DNA of 39,162 nt. It comes from an uncultured Clostridia bacterium (lineage in GTDB: Bacteria > Bacillota > Clostridia > Christensenellales > CAG-917). The DNA lies in assembly GCA_947624885.1 (NCBI GenBank), contig CANQMD010000005.1:1-39162 (forward strand). The letters run 5' to 3'. Each line of letters starts with the position of its first letter. Position 1 is the stretch's first letter. Made by a program: the position numbers and the translations under genes. The notes below the pieces were generated by a model that saw only the letters and a list, made by a program, of their open reading frames with translations, made no database searches and was not told the origin of the DNA. Below, piece after piece: positions 33,201-39,162 of this stretch.

Positions 33201-35013
33201 CCGCCTTGCCTGTCGCGTCAGTGTAAACGCCGTTGCCAAACCCGTCCGCCTCAAATTTGCTGCCGTCGGGATTGGTGCAATATGCAAGACTTGAACTGTC
33301 GCCGCTCTTGTACGTCATGACTGGCAAGCGCAACATACTCATGCCCAGCACCATGCTGTAGTCAGGTCTTATGAACATCTCTATATAGTCGTTGCTGTCG
33401 CTTGTTGCGCTGACGATCACGTCGCCGTCGCCCACAATGCTGTAATCGCCCTCAAATTGGCTGTCGTCCTCGGTGACCACTATCGCGTTGCCGTAGCCGT
33501 CAAGCACGATCCTATCGCCAACAAGATATCCTTCCTCGTCAAAGTTCTCGGCAAACAAGCCCGCCTCGCGCCCGCGCATCTGCATGATGTTGTATTGCTG
33601 CGCCGATGACGAGGGATTCTCCTGTATCTCAGCCGAGATCGGCATAAAGTGAATGTCAAATTGCACCGACTCTTCATCGCCATCCGTATACGTGACTGTC
33701 CGCATTATTGAGAAGCAGAAGTCGCCGCTGAAAATATCCTGCCAATATCCGCCGAAGTATGCGCCGGGTTGCAGCGTCGTTTGCACAACGTCGTAATAGC
33801 TGTCTGTTGAATAGATCGTAAGCGGCTGATCAAGCGTGAGCGTCGCCGCGCCGTAGCCGTCCACAAATTTGAAATGGATATGGTCGTAAACTTTCTCTTG
33901 GAACACGTCGCCGCCGACAAGTTCGAGCCCGTCCACATTAAGCGAGGTCTGAACATACGCAAAATGTCCGTCGCTGTAAACTCTGCCCGTGACGCTCACG
34001 CCCGACGGCAATTCAACCAAAAATGTACCCGTTGACGGATCGGAGTCCGTTGGGTTATGCGGGAAAAACGCGCCCTCAAACTCGCTGTCGCCACCGCGGC
34101 GTATGATCGCCTTGTTCCCTTCGCGAGCGGGCACAAACACGTAGTCGTCGCCATAGGAGTAATCAAAATATCCCTCGTCGTAGATGGCGTACAAAGTCAC
34201 GTTTGTGACCTTGCCGTCGATCAAGCTGCCGTTGCCGCCAAGAGGCGCTTTTTGACCCGCGGGCGCAAAGTTGACTCCTGCGGAATCTGTCGCCCATCCC
34301 GCAAAGCGCAGCGAGTACGGCGTGAGAAAATCGCTTTCCGGCAATTCGAGTTCCTGCCCAAAATACAGCGTTTTCGGCTGCATCTCGCCGATGGCAGTGC
34401 TGTCGTTTGCGTCAAAACTCACCGTGTACTGTCTTAAATTGTACTTGAGATACACGGTCTTTTGCTTCACGTCGACCCTTGCCTGCATTTCATCGCTTGT
34501 CGCGACGTTTCTGAAGCCCACCACATCCGGCAAATCGTAGTTGTACAAGTCAACATTGGGAGTGTTGGGATTCACCTCATAGGACTTCGCAAACTGTTCG
34601 TCGGGGACGTACGCGTCCTCTCCCGTTGCGGGTGTTCCGTCCGCTCCGAGAGTTTGCAAACTTGGCACTATCTTGAGTGTGCGCACCCATCTTGCGTAAA
34701 ACGTGACGTTCTCGCCGGGCATGACGGTGGGCAAGTCTTCCTTTCTGCTTGCAAAGCCGTTGTTCTCGCGCGACCAGCCGCCAAAAACGTACGACGTGTG
34801 CGAGGGGTCTGAGGGGAGCAGGTCGGTGATGTCGCTGCCCTCATCCGCGGTTATCGACTCCACTGCCTGCCCGCCCAGACTGTCAAAAGTGATCGTATAC
34901 TTTCTCGTGCTGGGAGCTAGCGGGTCTGTCCTTCCGTCACATGCCACAATGACGCAGAGCGCTGCGATCAGCGCCAACGTAGTCAGCAGAATTGCGAAAA
35001 TCTTTTTCTTCAT
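30208..35013 (-). CDS. giant surface lipoprotein with InlB-type and beta repeats
   Basis: 1601 residues from the ATG at 35013 (AAAGGAG upstream). Signal peptide with lipobox VIVAC (Cys25), so it is anchored on the outer membrane face. Two InlB/Flg_new-type repeats come first (YTITFDSLGGQAVESI..VFGGWS..TFYARW and YTVSFDAND..LRFAGWA..TLYAIY). The remaining 1300 residues are a long array of degenerate beta-rich units marked by [LFV]DG[YFL]GxA (FVDGYGAATL, VLDGYGNAIV, EADGFGNGVY, LSGDGKAKY, VDCYGNAKY, LDNLGRATY, FDGLGHAYR), each followed by a strand pair with GxY. Acidic overall. Cargo or ligand unknown; adhesion or polymer binding is plausible. TCGGGC-AAT-GCCCGA hairpin (35025-35039) precedes its ribosome site. 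Confidence 0.85.
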   Translation of the reverse strand: MKKKIFAILLTTLALIAALCVIVACDGRTDPLAPSTRKYTITFDSLGGQAVESITADEGSDITDLLPSDPSHTSYVFGGWSRENNGFASRKEDLPTVMPGENVTFYARWVRTLKIVPSLQTLGADGTPATGEDAYVPDEQFAKSYEVNPNTPNVDLYNYDLPDVVGFRNVATSDEMQARVDVKQKTVYLKYNLRQYTVSFDANDSTAIGEMQPKTLYFGQELELPESDFLTPYSLRFAGWATDSAGVNFAPAGQKAPLGGNGSLIDGKVTNVTLYAIYDEGYFDYSYGDDYVFVPAREGNKAIIRRGGDSEFEGAFFPHNPTDSDPSTGTFLVELPSGVSVTGRVYSDGHFAYVQTSLNVDGLELVGGDVFQEKVYDHIHFKFVDGYGAATLTLDQPLTIYSTDSYYDVVQTTLQPGAYFGGYWQDIFSGDFCFSIMRTVTYTDGDEESVQFDIHFMPISAEIQENPSSSAQQYNIMQMRGREAGLFAENFDEEGYLVGDRIVLDGYGNAIVVTEDDSQFEGDYSIVGDGDVIVSATSDSNDYIEMFIRPDYSMVLGMSMLRLPVMTYKSGDSSSLAYCTNPDGSKFEADGFGNGVYTDATGKAEEGEVTLVGERFEDASPAIVYSLKTASGEYSIIVDSGTATGEFIKVNGHAELNYLYNASFSSYVGAIVETAEKAFYLTANESASGNIIFVEVSEGTVTTQQEGKLFSGKEYVIYFADDPDRTSEKGIPTVVTHQMTLAELTFDVLDLKGQPAGQLALSGDGKAKYTNGEDTVVFENQEYGFAYGMTIMGEEGAFLIDTFGTEDTNPTALLIQMAMWGIADGDENGGILFEYYGGFAMFRYIGTSDEPRFYGHGTIAQATGEYPKPIYGKAEGKDDTVYRLSVSGSTYYAIKQEEEFYLFANMTLASGTFSYKENETAKAETLQVDCYGNAKYSVPGAEGAEDTVHTGTFSVQNNVYVATFEDESTLKFMPSAADATFAKVGYSDYLVLNPATLRAVYLIRIWDDGSKAELYNISSSNSSYTIGERVRDDGKVEQKADGNTFEFKSRMSAEAEYATMFEFYYSDMIMSERTVVESNPSLPSGTFTEDGAKSIQLDNLGRATYNDGNGGTYSGYYYNNGGMYRFRDLDNDIDVSFSLDLDGHRLIIYDPHREEVTSGEYLITIDGTEYTISINFNTLEATLLQAGDQVVAGTLLKDAYGIYSFEAIDADYKPYSAKFIIDENDELKLYDEDLELHFEIYSGNIYLYEAGHSTIDGDPTVMLSGSLTIKGFYEVAELVTGQRTMRGSVSYNQQTKTYVFIAQNGRTELLEREKDGEPYLAAYGLERGMAYEFYYTATSASLMLSETPSVYFDGLGHAYRATTAGQGSLIGDYMFGSNPYDPDDDSTDFIKVGTLSQDASSFEIVQVYKSYPLSREDILGNTEYLVGVVAYNEAEDKIVYANDGSILHFNGFDDVEFYDSLGVEHAGNFNNFGVVYAGEKDTRYIIQDENDNTLMYVVDFATGSARRISYNIFSPSSMSILIEVYNEEDFAKYGQGAFEEGMDGYALITIFTAHGSYELGGFFEAEGGLLTIHVEDGSGDIEIELYYDGFAEWTNFSDWMQ

Positions 35014-35072
35014 ATTTGCTCCTTTCGGGCAATGCCCGATCAAAGATTGTAGACTTTTTGAAAGTACATAAT

Positions 35073-35101
35073 ATGATAAATCTATTATGAAAATATGTCA
35101 A
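35073..35101 (-). promoter_or_regulatory. promoter of the giant lipoprotein
   Basis: Minus strand TTGACA (35096-35101), 17 bases, TATCAT (35073-35078), preceded by GGCGCAAACGG, the extended motif shared with the ABC exporter, glyS and clpB promoters. Confidence 0.75.
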
Positions 35102-35195
35102 CCGTTTGCGCCTTCCAAATTTTTGCATAAATATAAACCTTCGCGGCATTTTCGGCACAAAATTGTATAATATGTCAATTTTTATGCAATTTTTC

Positions 35196-35211
35196 GTATA
35201 AAATTTTATAC
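35196..35211. promoter_or_regulatory. 16-bp perfect palindrome, candidate TetR operator
   Basis: GTATAAAATTTTATAC in the gap between the lipoprotein and tetR. Related half-sites stand nearby: TTGTATAAT (35163-35171) and GTATA-n11-TATAC at about 35291-35311. The cluster suggests operator sites for the adjacent regulator (inference). The rest of this 362-base gap is AT-rich and holds the two promoters. Confidence 0.5.
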
Positions 35212-35330
35212 AATTTTTCCTCCGCAAGTCGTATTTGCCGTCGCAGGAGCAAGCAAAATTAAAAAATTTTAATACACCGTGTCGGTTTTTGTATACTTCT
35301 GTAATGTTATACTCCACTTTGTTTGATATC

Positions 35331-35359
35331 TTGACAAACTTCTCGCTTTGTGTTAATAT
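35331..35359 (+). promoter_or_regulatory. promoter of the tetR gene
   Basis: TTGACA (35331-35336), 17 bases, TAATAT (35354-35359). The ATG is only 17 bases past the -10, so transcription would start within or just before the GGAGG site, giving a nearly leaderless message unless a second promoter exists. Confidence 0.65.
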
Positions 35360-35375
35360 GAGATCGGAGGAAATT

Positions 35376-35966
35376 ATGCTCAAGGAAAAGGAAGATCTGC
35401 GCGTCATTCGCACCCGCAAATTGCTTTGCAACACCCTGCTCGACCTTATGCAGGAGGATTCGATCGAAAAAATCAGCGTCATAGACCTGTGCAACGCGGC
35501 GATGATTAACCGCGCCACATTTTACGCGCACTTTGAGGACAAATACCACCTGCTCAACTACGCGCTGGAGGAACTCAAGGATTCGCTTTACAAAAGTTTC
35601 ACCAAGGACAAAAAATTCGACTCCCCCGCGCAAGCCGTCAAAGCGCTGCTCACAATGGGCGTGGATTTTGTGTTTGACAACCGCAATCACATCGCCAACC
35701 TGCTCAGGCACAATCGCGGAGGCAAAGTGCTTGAAACCATACGCGAATCCATCACGCAATCCATCAAATACCAGCTTGGCAAGTACAAAGCCACTTACGA
35801 TTTTGCCGCGCCCGCGGGGATCATTTCCAAATTTTTGGCGGGAGGGATGCTGAGCACCGCGCTGTCAGTGCTTGACAACCCCGAGGCATACACCTACGAC
35901 GATTTTATCAAATACATCTCGTCACTGTCCTTTGACGATCTGTTCAAGCCAAAGCGCAAGGACTGA
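35376..35966 (+). CDS. TetR/AcrR-family transcriptional regulator
   Basis: 196 residues from the ATG at 35376 (CGGAGG upstream). N-terminal HTH: RVIRTRKLLCNTLLDLMQEDSIEKISVIDLCNAAMINRATFYAHFEDKYHLLNYAL, the standard TetR layout. The C-terminal ligand domain (VDFVFDNRNHIANLLRHNRG, FLAGGMLSTALSVLDN, YDDFIKYISSLSFDDLF) resembles the DhaS-like C-terminal family. Targets unknown; divergent from the giant lipoprotein gene, whose promoter shares the intergenic region with palindromes. Own terminator follows. Confidence 0.92.
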   Translation: MLKEKEDLRVIRTRKLLCNTLLDLMQEDSIEKISVIDLCNAAMINRATFYAHFEDKYHLLNYALEELKDSLYKSFTKDKKFDSPAQAVKALLTMGVDFVFDNRNHIANLLRHNRGGKVLETIRESITQSIKYQLGKYKATYDFAAPAGIISKFLAGGMLSTALSVLDNPEAYTYDDFIKYISSLSFDDLFKPKRKD

Positions 35967-35997
35967 GGGCAAACCTCACCGTCCGCGCCGCTTCGAT

Positions 35998-36027
35998 ATC
36001 CAAACGCTCGTCGTTTGGATTTTTTTA
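35998..36027 (+). terminator. terminator of tetR
   Basis: Perfect 9-bp stem ATCCAAACG / CGTTTGGAT with a CTCGT loop, then seven T. The following 150 bases up to the clpB promoter hold no gene. Confidence 0.9.
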
Positions 36028-36183
36028 TTGCTCTTCGCAATATCAGCCCTCACGCAACTCCGCATTGCCACTCGCTCTTCCGCAATATTTTTCGCAAATC
36101 GCTCTTCCGCCCATTTTTTGCAAACGACGCGATTCGTCGGCATAACGCCGCGACCAAAGTCAATAATAATTTTGCGCAAACTC

Positions 36184-36213
36184 TTGACAAAGCGCATATG
36201 GCGGGTATATACT
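36184..36213 (+). promoter_or_regulatory. clpB promoter with extended motif
   Basis: TTGACA (36184-36189), 18 bases, TATACT (36208-36213); TTTGCGCAAACTC immediately upstream belongs to the shared extended motif. The CIRCE box begins two bases after the -10. Confidence 0.75.
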
Positions 36214-36214
36214 T

Positions 36215-36241
36215 TTAGCAGTCTAGAGGCGAGAGTGCTAA
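36215..36241 (+). promoter_or_regulatory. CIRCE operator (HrcA-binding)
   Basis: TTAGCAGTC-n9-GAGTGCTAA against the consensus TTAGCACTC-n9-GAGTGCTAA: 17 of 18 arm bases match, with a single G for C in the left arm. It covers the expected transcription start, so HrcA should repress clpB until heat or misfolding stress. hrcA itself is outside the window. Confidence 0.93.
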
Positions 36242-36285
36242 CAATCATCATAGTTGACTGCCAACGCTCGCCCAAGGAGGCAAAT

Positions 36286-38871
36286 ATGGATCTTGAAAAA
36301 TTCACAAAAAAAGCTATCCAATCAATAAACGACGCGCAGACCCTCGCGCTTGAGAGGGGCAACCAACAGATCGAGCCGGAGCATATGGCGTACGCCCTGC
36401 TCAATGACGACGACGGACTGATACCCAAGCTGGTGACCAAATGCGGCTGCGACTCCCCGCAACTTTTGAGGGAGATCGATCGCATTTTGGGCGGATTTCC
36501 GTCGGTGAGCGGAAGCGGCGCGGGCAGCGTGTACATCTCAAATCCTTTGGCGCTCATCTTTTCCGCGGCGCAGAAGGCGGCGGACAAAAACGGCGACGAC
36601 TTTGTCAGCGTGGAGCACATTTTCGGCGCGATATTGGCGTCGCCAAGCAAGGCGCTGAAGGCGGCGTTTGAAAAGGTGGGTTTGACCAAATCGAGGTTTG
36701 AACAAGCGCTTTCGCAAGTTAAAACCTCAAAAGTGACAACAGACAGTCCTGAGGACACCTACGACGTTTTGTCAAAATACGGCAGCGATCTTGTTGAACG
36801 CGCAAGTCGCGGACAGCTTGATCCCGTCATTGGCAGGGACGACGAAATAAGAAATGTCATACGCATTTTGTCGCGCAAAACCAAAAACAATCCCGTGCTC
36901 ATCGGCGAGCCTGGCGTGGGCAAGACGGCGATCGCGGAGGGGCTTGCTCAGCGCATCGTGCGCGGCGACGTTCCCGAAGGGCTGAAGGACAAGCACATCT
37001 TCGCGCTGGATATGGGCGCGTTGATCGCGGGCGCGAAGTACCGCGGCGAGTTCGAGGAGCGACTCAAAGCCGTGCTGAACGAGATCAAAAAGCAAAACGG
37101 TCGCACCCTGCTCTTCATCGACGAGTTGCACCTCATCGTAGGCGCGGGCAAGACTGAGGGCAGCATGGACGCGGGCAACCTGCTCAAGCCTATGCTTGCC
37201 AGGGGCGAACTGCATTGCATAGGCGCGACGACGCTTGACGAATATCGCAAGTACATCGAAAAGGACGCGGCGCTCGAGCGGCGTTTCCAACCCGTGCAGG
37301 TGGACGAGCCTACGGTGGAGGACACCATCGCGATACTTCGCGGGCTGAAGGAGCGCTACGAGATATATCACGGAGTGCGCATACACGACGGCGCGATAGT
37401 GACCGCCGCCACGCTGTCGGATCGCTACATCACTGACAGATTTTTGCCTGACAAGGCGATAGATCTCATCGACGAGGCATGTGCGCTCATCCGCACGGAG
37501 ATCGACAGCATGCCCACCGAGATGGACGTGATCAGCCGCAAGATCATGCAACTGCAGATCGAGGAGATGGCGCTTGAAAAGGAAACGGACAAGCTGTCGC
37601 AGGACCGCCTTGCGAGCGTCAAAAAGGAGTTGAGCGAGTTGACGGACAAGTTCAACGCGATGAAGGCGCAGTGGGAAAACGAAAAGAAGCAGATCACCTC
37701 CGTGCAGGACATCAAGGCGGAGATCGACAACATAAATTTGCAGATACAGGAGGCGCAGCGCAAGGGCGACTACGGCAAAGCGGCGGAGTTGCAATATGGC
37801 AAACTGCCCGCGTTGCAGCAGCGGCTCGACCAATCGGAGCGCAAGCCTGAAGGTAAGCTGTTGCGCGACGAGGTGACCTCGGACGAGATCGCGCGGATAG
37901 TGGCGAAGTGGACGGGCATCCCCGTGACAAAACTTGTTGCAAGCGAAAAGGAAAAACTGTTGCGTCTCGGCGACGAGTTGCACAAACGCGTAGTTGGGCA
38001 GGACGAGGCTGTGGACGCGGTGAGTCAGGCGATATTGCGCTCCCGCGCGGGCATCGCGGATGAAAATCGTCCCATCGGCAGTTTTCTGTTCCTGGGTCCC
38101 ACGGGCGTGGGCAAAACGGAACTTGCCAAAACGCTCGCGGCATACCTGTTTGACGACGAGCGCAACATCGTACGCATAGACATGACTGAGTACATGGAAA
38201 AATTCAGCGTATCCCGCCTCATCGGAGCGCCTCCGGGCTACGTGGGCTACGACGAGGGCGGCCAACTCACCGAGGCGGTCAGGCGCAAGCCCTACTCCGT
38301 GGTGCTGTTCGACGAGATAGAAAAGGCGCATCCTGACGTGTTCAACATCTTGTTGCAGGTGCTCGACGACGGCAGGATCACGGACAGCCAAGGGCGCACG
38401 GTCAACTTCAAAAACACCGTCATAATCCTCACGTCCAACCTTGGCAGCGCCGCCCTGCTCGACGGCATAGACGCGGACGGCAACATCTCCGCCGAGGCGC
38501 GACAGCAAGTTGATTCCCTGCTCAAAGCCACCTTCCGTCCCGAATTCCTCAACAGGCTGGACGACACCGTCCTCTTCACGCCTCTCAGCCGCGAGCACGT
38601 GCGCAAGATAGTCGATCTGCTGCTCGACAAACTCCGCGCCCGCCTCTCAAAGCAACAACTCAAACTCGAAGTCACCCCCGCCGCCAAGGACGCGATAATA
38701 GACGGAGGCTATGACGTCACCTTCGGCGCCCGCCCACTCAAGCGCTACATCGAGAGCCACGTCGAAAACGCCGTCGCCCGCACCATCCTCAAAGGCGACC
38801 TCTCGGAAGGCTCCACCCTCCTCGTCGACGCCAAGGACGGCACACTCACTGTGACTGTAAAGGAAAAGTGA
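36286..38871 (+). CDS. clpB: ATP-dependent disaggregase ClpB
   Basis: 861 residues from the ATG at 36286 (AAGGAGG upstream); in-frame codons further upstream run through the promoter and CIRCE box and are not translated. N-domain with two Clp repeats ([32 protein letters not shown]), NBD1 with Walker A GEPGVGKT and Walker B LLFIDELH, the long M-domain coiled coil (about residues 405-525) that identifies ClpB rather than ClpC/ClpA, NBD2 with GPTGVGKT and [11 protein letters not shown], arginine finger region [10 protein letters not shown]. Pulls aggregated proteins apart with DnaK. Monocistronic, HrcA-controlled. Confidence 0.97.
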   Translation: MDLEKFTKKAIQSINDAQTLALERGNQQIEPEHMAYALLNDDDGLIPKLVTKCGCDSPQLLREIDRILGGFPSVSGSGAGSVYISNPLALIFSAAQKAADKNGDDFVSVEHIFGAILASPSKALKAAFEKVGLTKSRFEQALSQVKTSKVTTDSPEDTYDVLSKYGSDLVERASRGQLDPVIGRDDEIRNVIRILSRKTKNNPVLIGEPGVGKTAIAEGLAQRIVRGDVPEGLKDKHIFALDMGALIAGAKYRGEFEERLKAVLNEIKKQNGRTLLFIDELHLIVGAGKTEGSMDAGNLLKPMLARGELHCIGATTLDEYRKYIEKDAALERRFQPVQVDEPTVEDTIAILRGLKERYEIYHGVRIHDGAIVTAATLSDRYITDRFLPDKAIDLIDEACALIRTEIDSMPTEMDVISRKIMQLQIEEMALEKETDKLSQDRLASVKKELSELTDKFNAMKAQWENEKKQITSVQDIKAEIDNINLQIQEAQRKGDYGKAAELQYGKLPALQQRLDQSERKPEGKLLRDEVTSDEIARIVAKWTGIPVTKLVASEKEKLLRLGDELHKRVVGQDEAVDAVSQAILRSRAGIADENRPIGSFLFLGPTGVGKTELAKTLAAYLFDDERNIVRIDMTEYMEKFSVSRLIGAPPGYVGYDEGGQLTEAVRRKPYSVVLFDEIEKAHPDVFNILLQVLDDGRITDSQGRTVNFKNTVIILTSNLGSAALLDGIDADGNISAEARQQVDSLLKATFRPEFLNRLDDTVLFTPLSREHVRKIVDLLLDKLRARLSKQQLKLEVTPAAKDAIIDGGYDVTFGARPLKRYIESHVENAVARTILKGDLSEGSTLLVDAKDGTLTVTVKEK

Positions 38872-38935
38872 TATTCTAAACGGATAAAATCAATGCAATA
38901 TACGCGAACGGCGAAACCACGACGGATGTCGACAG

Positions 38936-38983
38936 AAATCAAGAAACGGCGAGGAAAGTTCCCCGCCGTTTCTTGATTTTTTT
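38936..38983 (+). terminator. terminator of clpB
   Basis: Perfect 16-bp stem AAATCAAGAAACGGCG / CGCCGTTTCTTGATTT capped by GGAA-AG-TTCC, followed by a T-run. Confidence 0.92.
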
Positions 38984-39006
38984 GCAGCGCTTTGTTCAGA
39001 TACTTT

Positions 39007-39076
39007 TTGATCGCACCGACGCTTGCGCTTGCCTCTGCGCCATGAATGCTCGGCCGATCAATCCATATAGGATTGA
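39007..39076. other. structured intergenic element with competing stems
   Basis: No gene seen between 38984 and 39162. TTGATCG (39007-39013) pairs with CGATCAA (39055-39061), continued by CCGA / TCGG and an inner GCGC / GCGC loop. A second inverted repeat TCAATCC / GGATTGA (39058-39064, 39070-39076) overlaps the first stem, so only one can form. No known riboswitch class is recognised and no T-run follows. Confidence 0.4.
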
Positions 39077-39162
39077 AAATTGCTTTCGGTGAATTATACT
39101 TTTAAGTGCAACACCTTGAGTAAAATAAAAGGTTCATATGCAAAGTCCAACTGTTATAATAA

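Noticed and set aside
35872-36285. N-terminal extension of clpB
   Set aside because: Crosses the tetR terminator, promoter and CIRCE box; ClpB homology starts at 36286.
36772-38598. 608-codon open frame on the minus strand
   Set aside because: Lies wholly antisense to clpB, has no ribosome site and reads as His/Arg/Val-rich shadow sequence.

Overview
The window looks like a chromosomal segment of an uncultured, anaerobic, low-to-mid GC Bacillota (Clostridia-like; an intestinal Christensenellales-type lineage is my guess, not something I can prove). Pointers are sigma-A promoters with TTGACA/TATAAT spacing, strong GGAGG ribosome sites, frequent TTG/GTG starts, Rex, type III pantothenate kinase, dimeric-type GlyRS, CdaA, a CIRCE box on clpB, EFR1 ferredoxin, DUF6273 and InlB-repeat lipoproteins. 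I see no tRNA, rRNA, CRISPR, transposase or phage gene.

Layout. 1-2177 (+): 3' part of a ClC chloride transporter with an RCK-C domain, translationally coupled to a shortened, catalytically dead-looking relative of isopropylmalate dehydrogenase. 2335-5954 (-): coaX-malQ-PPTase-acpP, a run that makes CoA, transfers phosphopantetheine and supplies the acceptor ACP, with a divergent TspO gene upstream. 6059-7820 (+): a tiny Gly/Cys-rich internally duplicated protein, then glyS. 8018-9789: a DUF6273 lipoprotein divergent from an XRE regulator, with two palindromes in between. 9896-11455 (+): an unknown gene and rex. 11459-11699: two tandem 113-123 bp hairpin elements filling the rex/upp gap. 11699-14313 (-): uracil salvage (upp, uracil permease); the permease has a leader peptide and attenuator terminator. 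14365-16652 (-): PflX-type radical SAM protein and a GGR/FixC-like flavoprotein. 16879-21178 (+): holA, an unknown membrane protein, cdaA (without cdaR/glmM) and lysC. 21424-25715 (+): an SDR with a C-terminal zinc module, EFR1 ferredoxin, and a two-component pair whose kinase has its membrane segments at the C-terminus. 25840-29845 (-): a heterodimeric ABC exporter. 30208-35013 (-): a 1601-residue repeat lipoprotein. 35376-38871 (+): TetR regulator and HrcA-type clpB.

The most interesting items are the tandem hairpin elements, the uracil permease leader-peptide attenuator, an extended -35 motif (TTTGCGC-AAACGG next to TTGACA) shared by four unrelated promoters, the isopropylmalate dehydrogenase-like pseudoenzyme, and the duplicated Gly/Cys microprotein. 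All functional claims rest on motif reading by eye; no database search was run.
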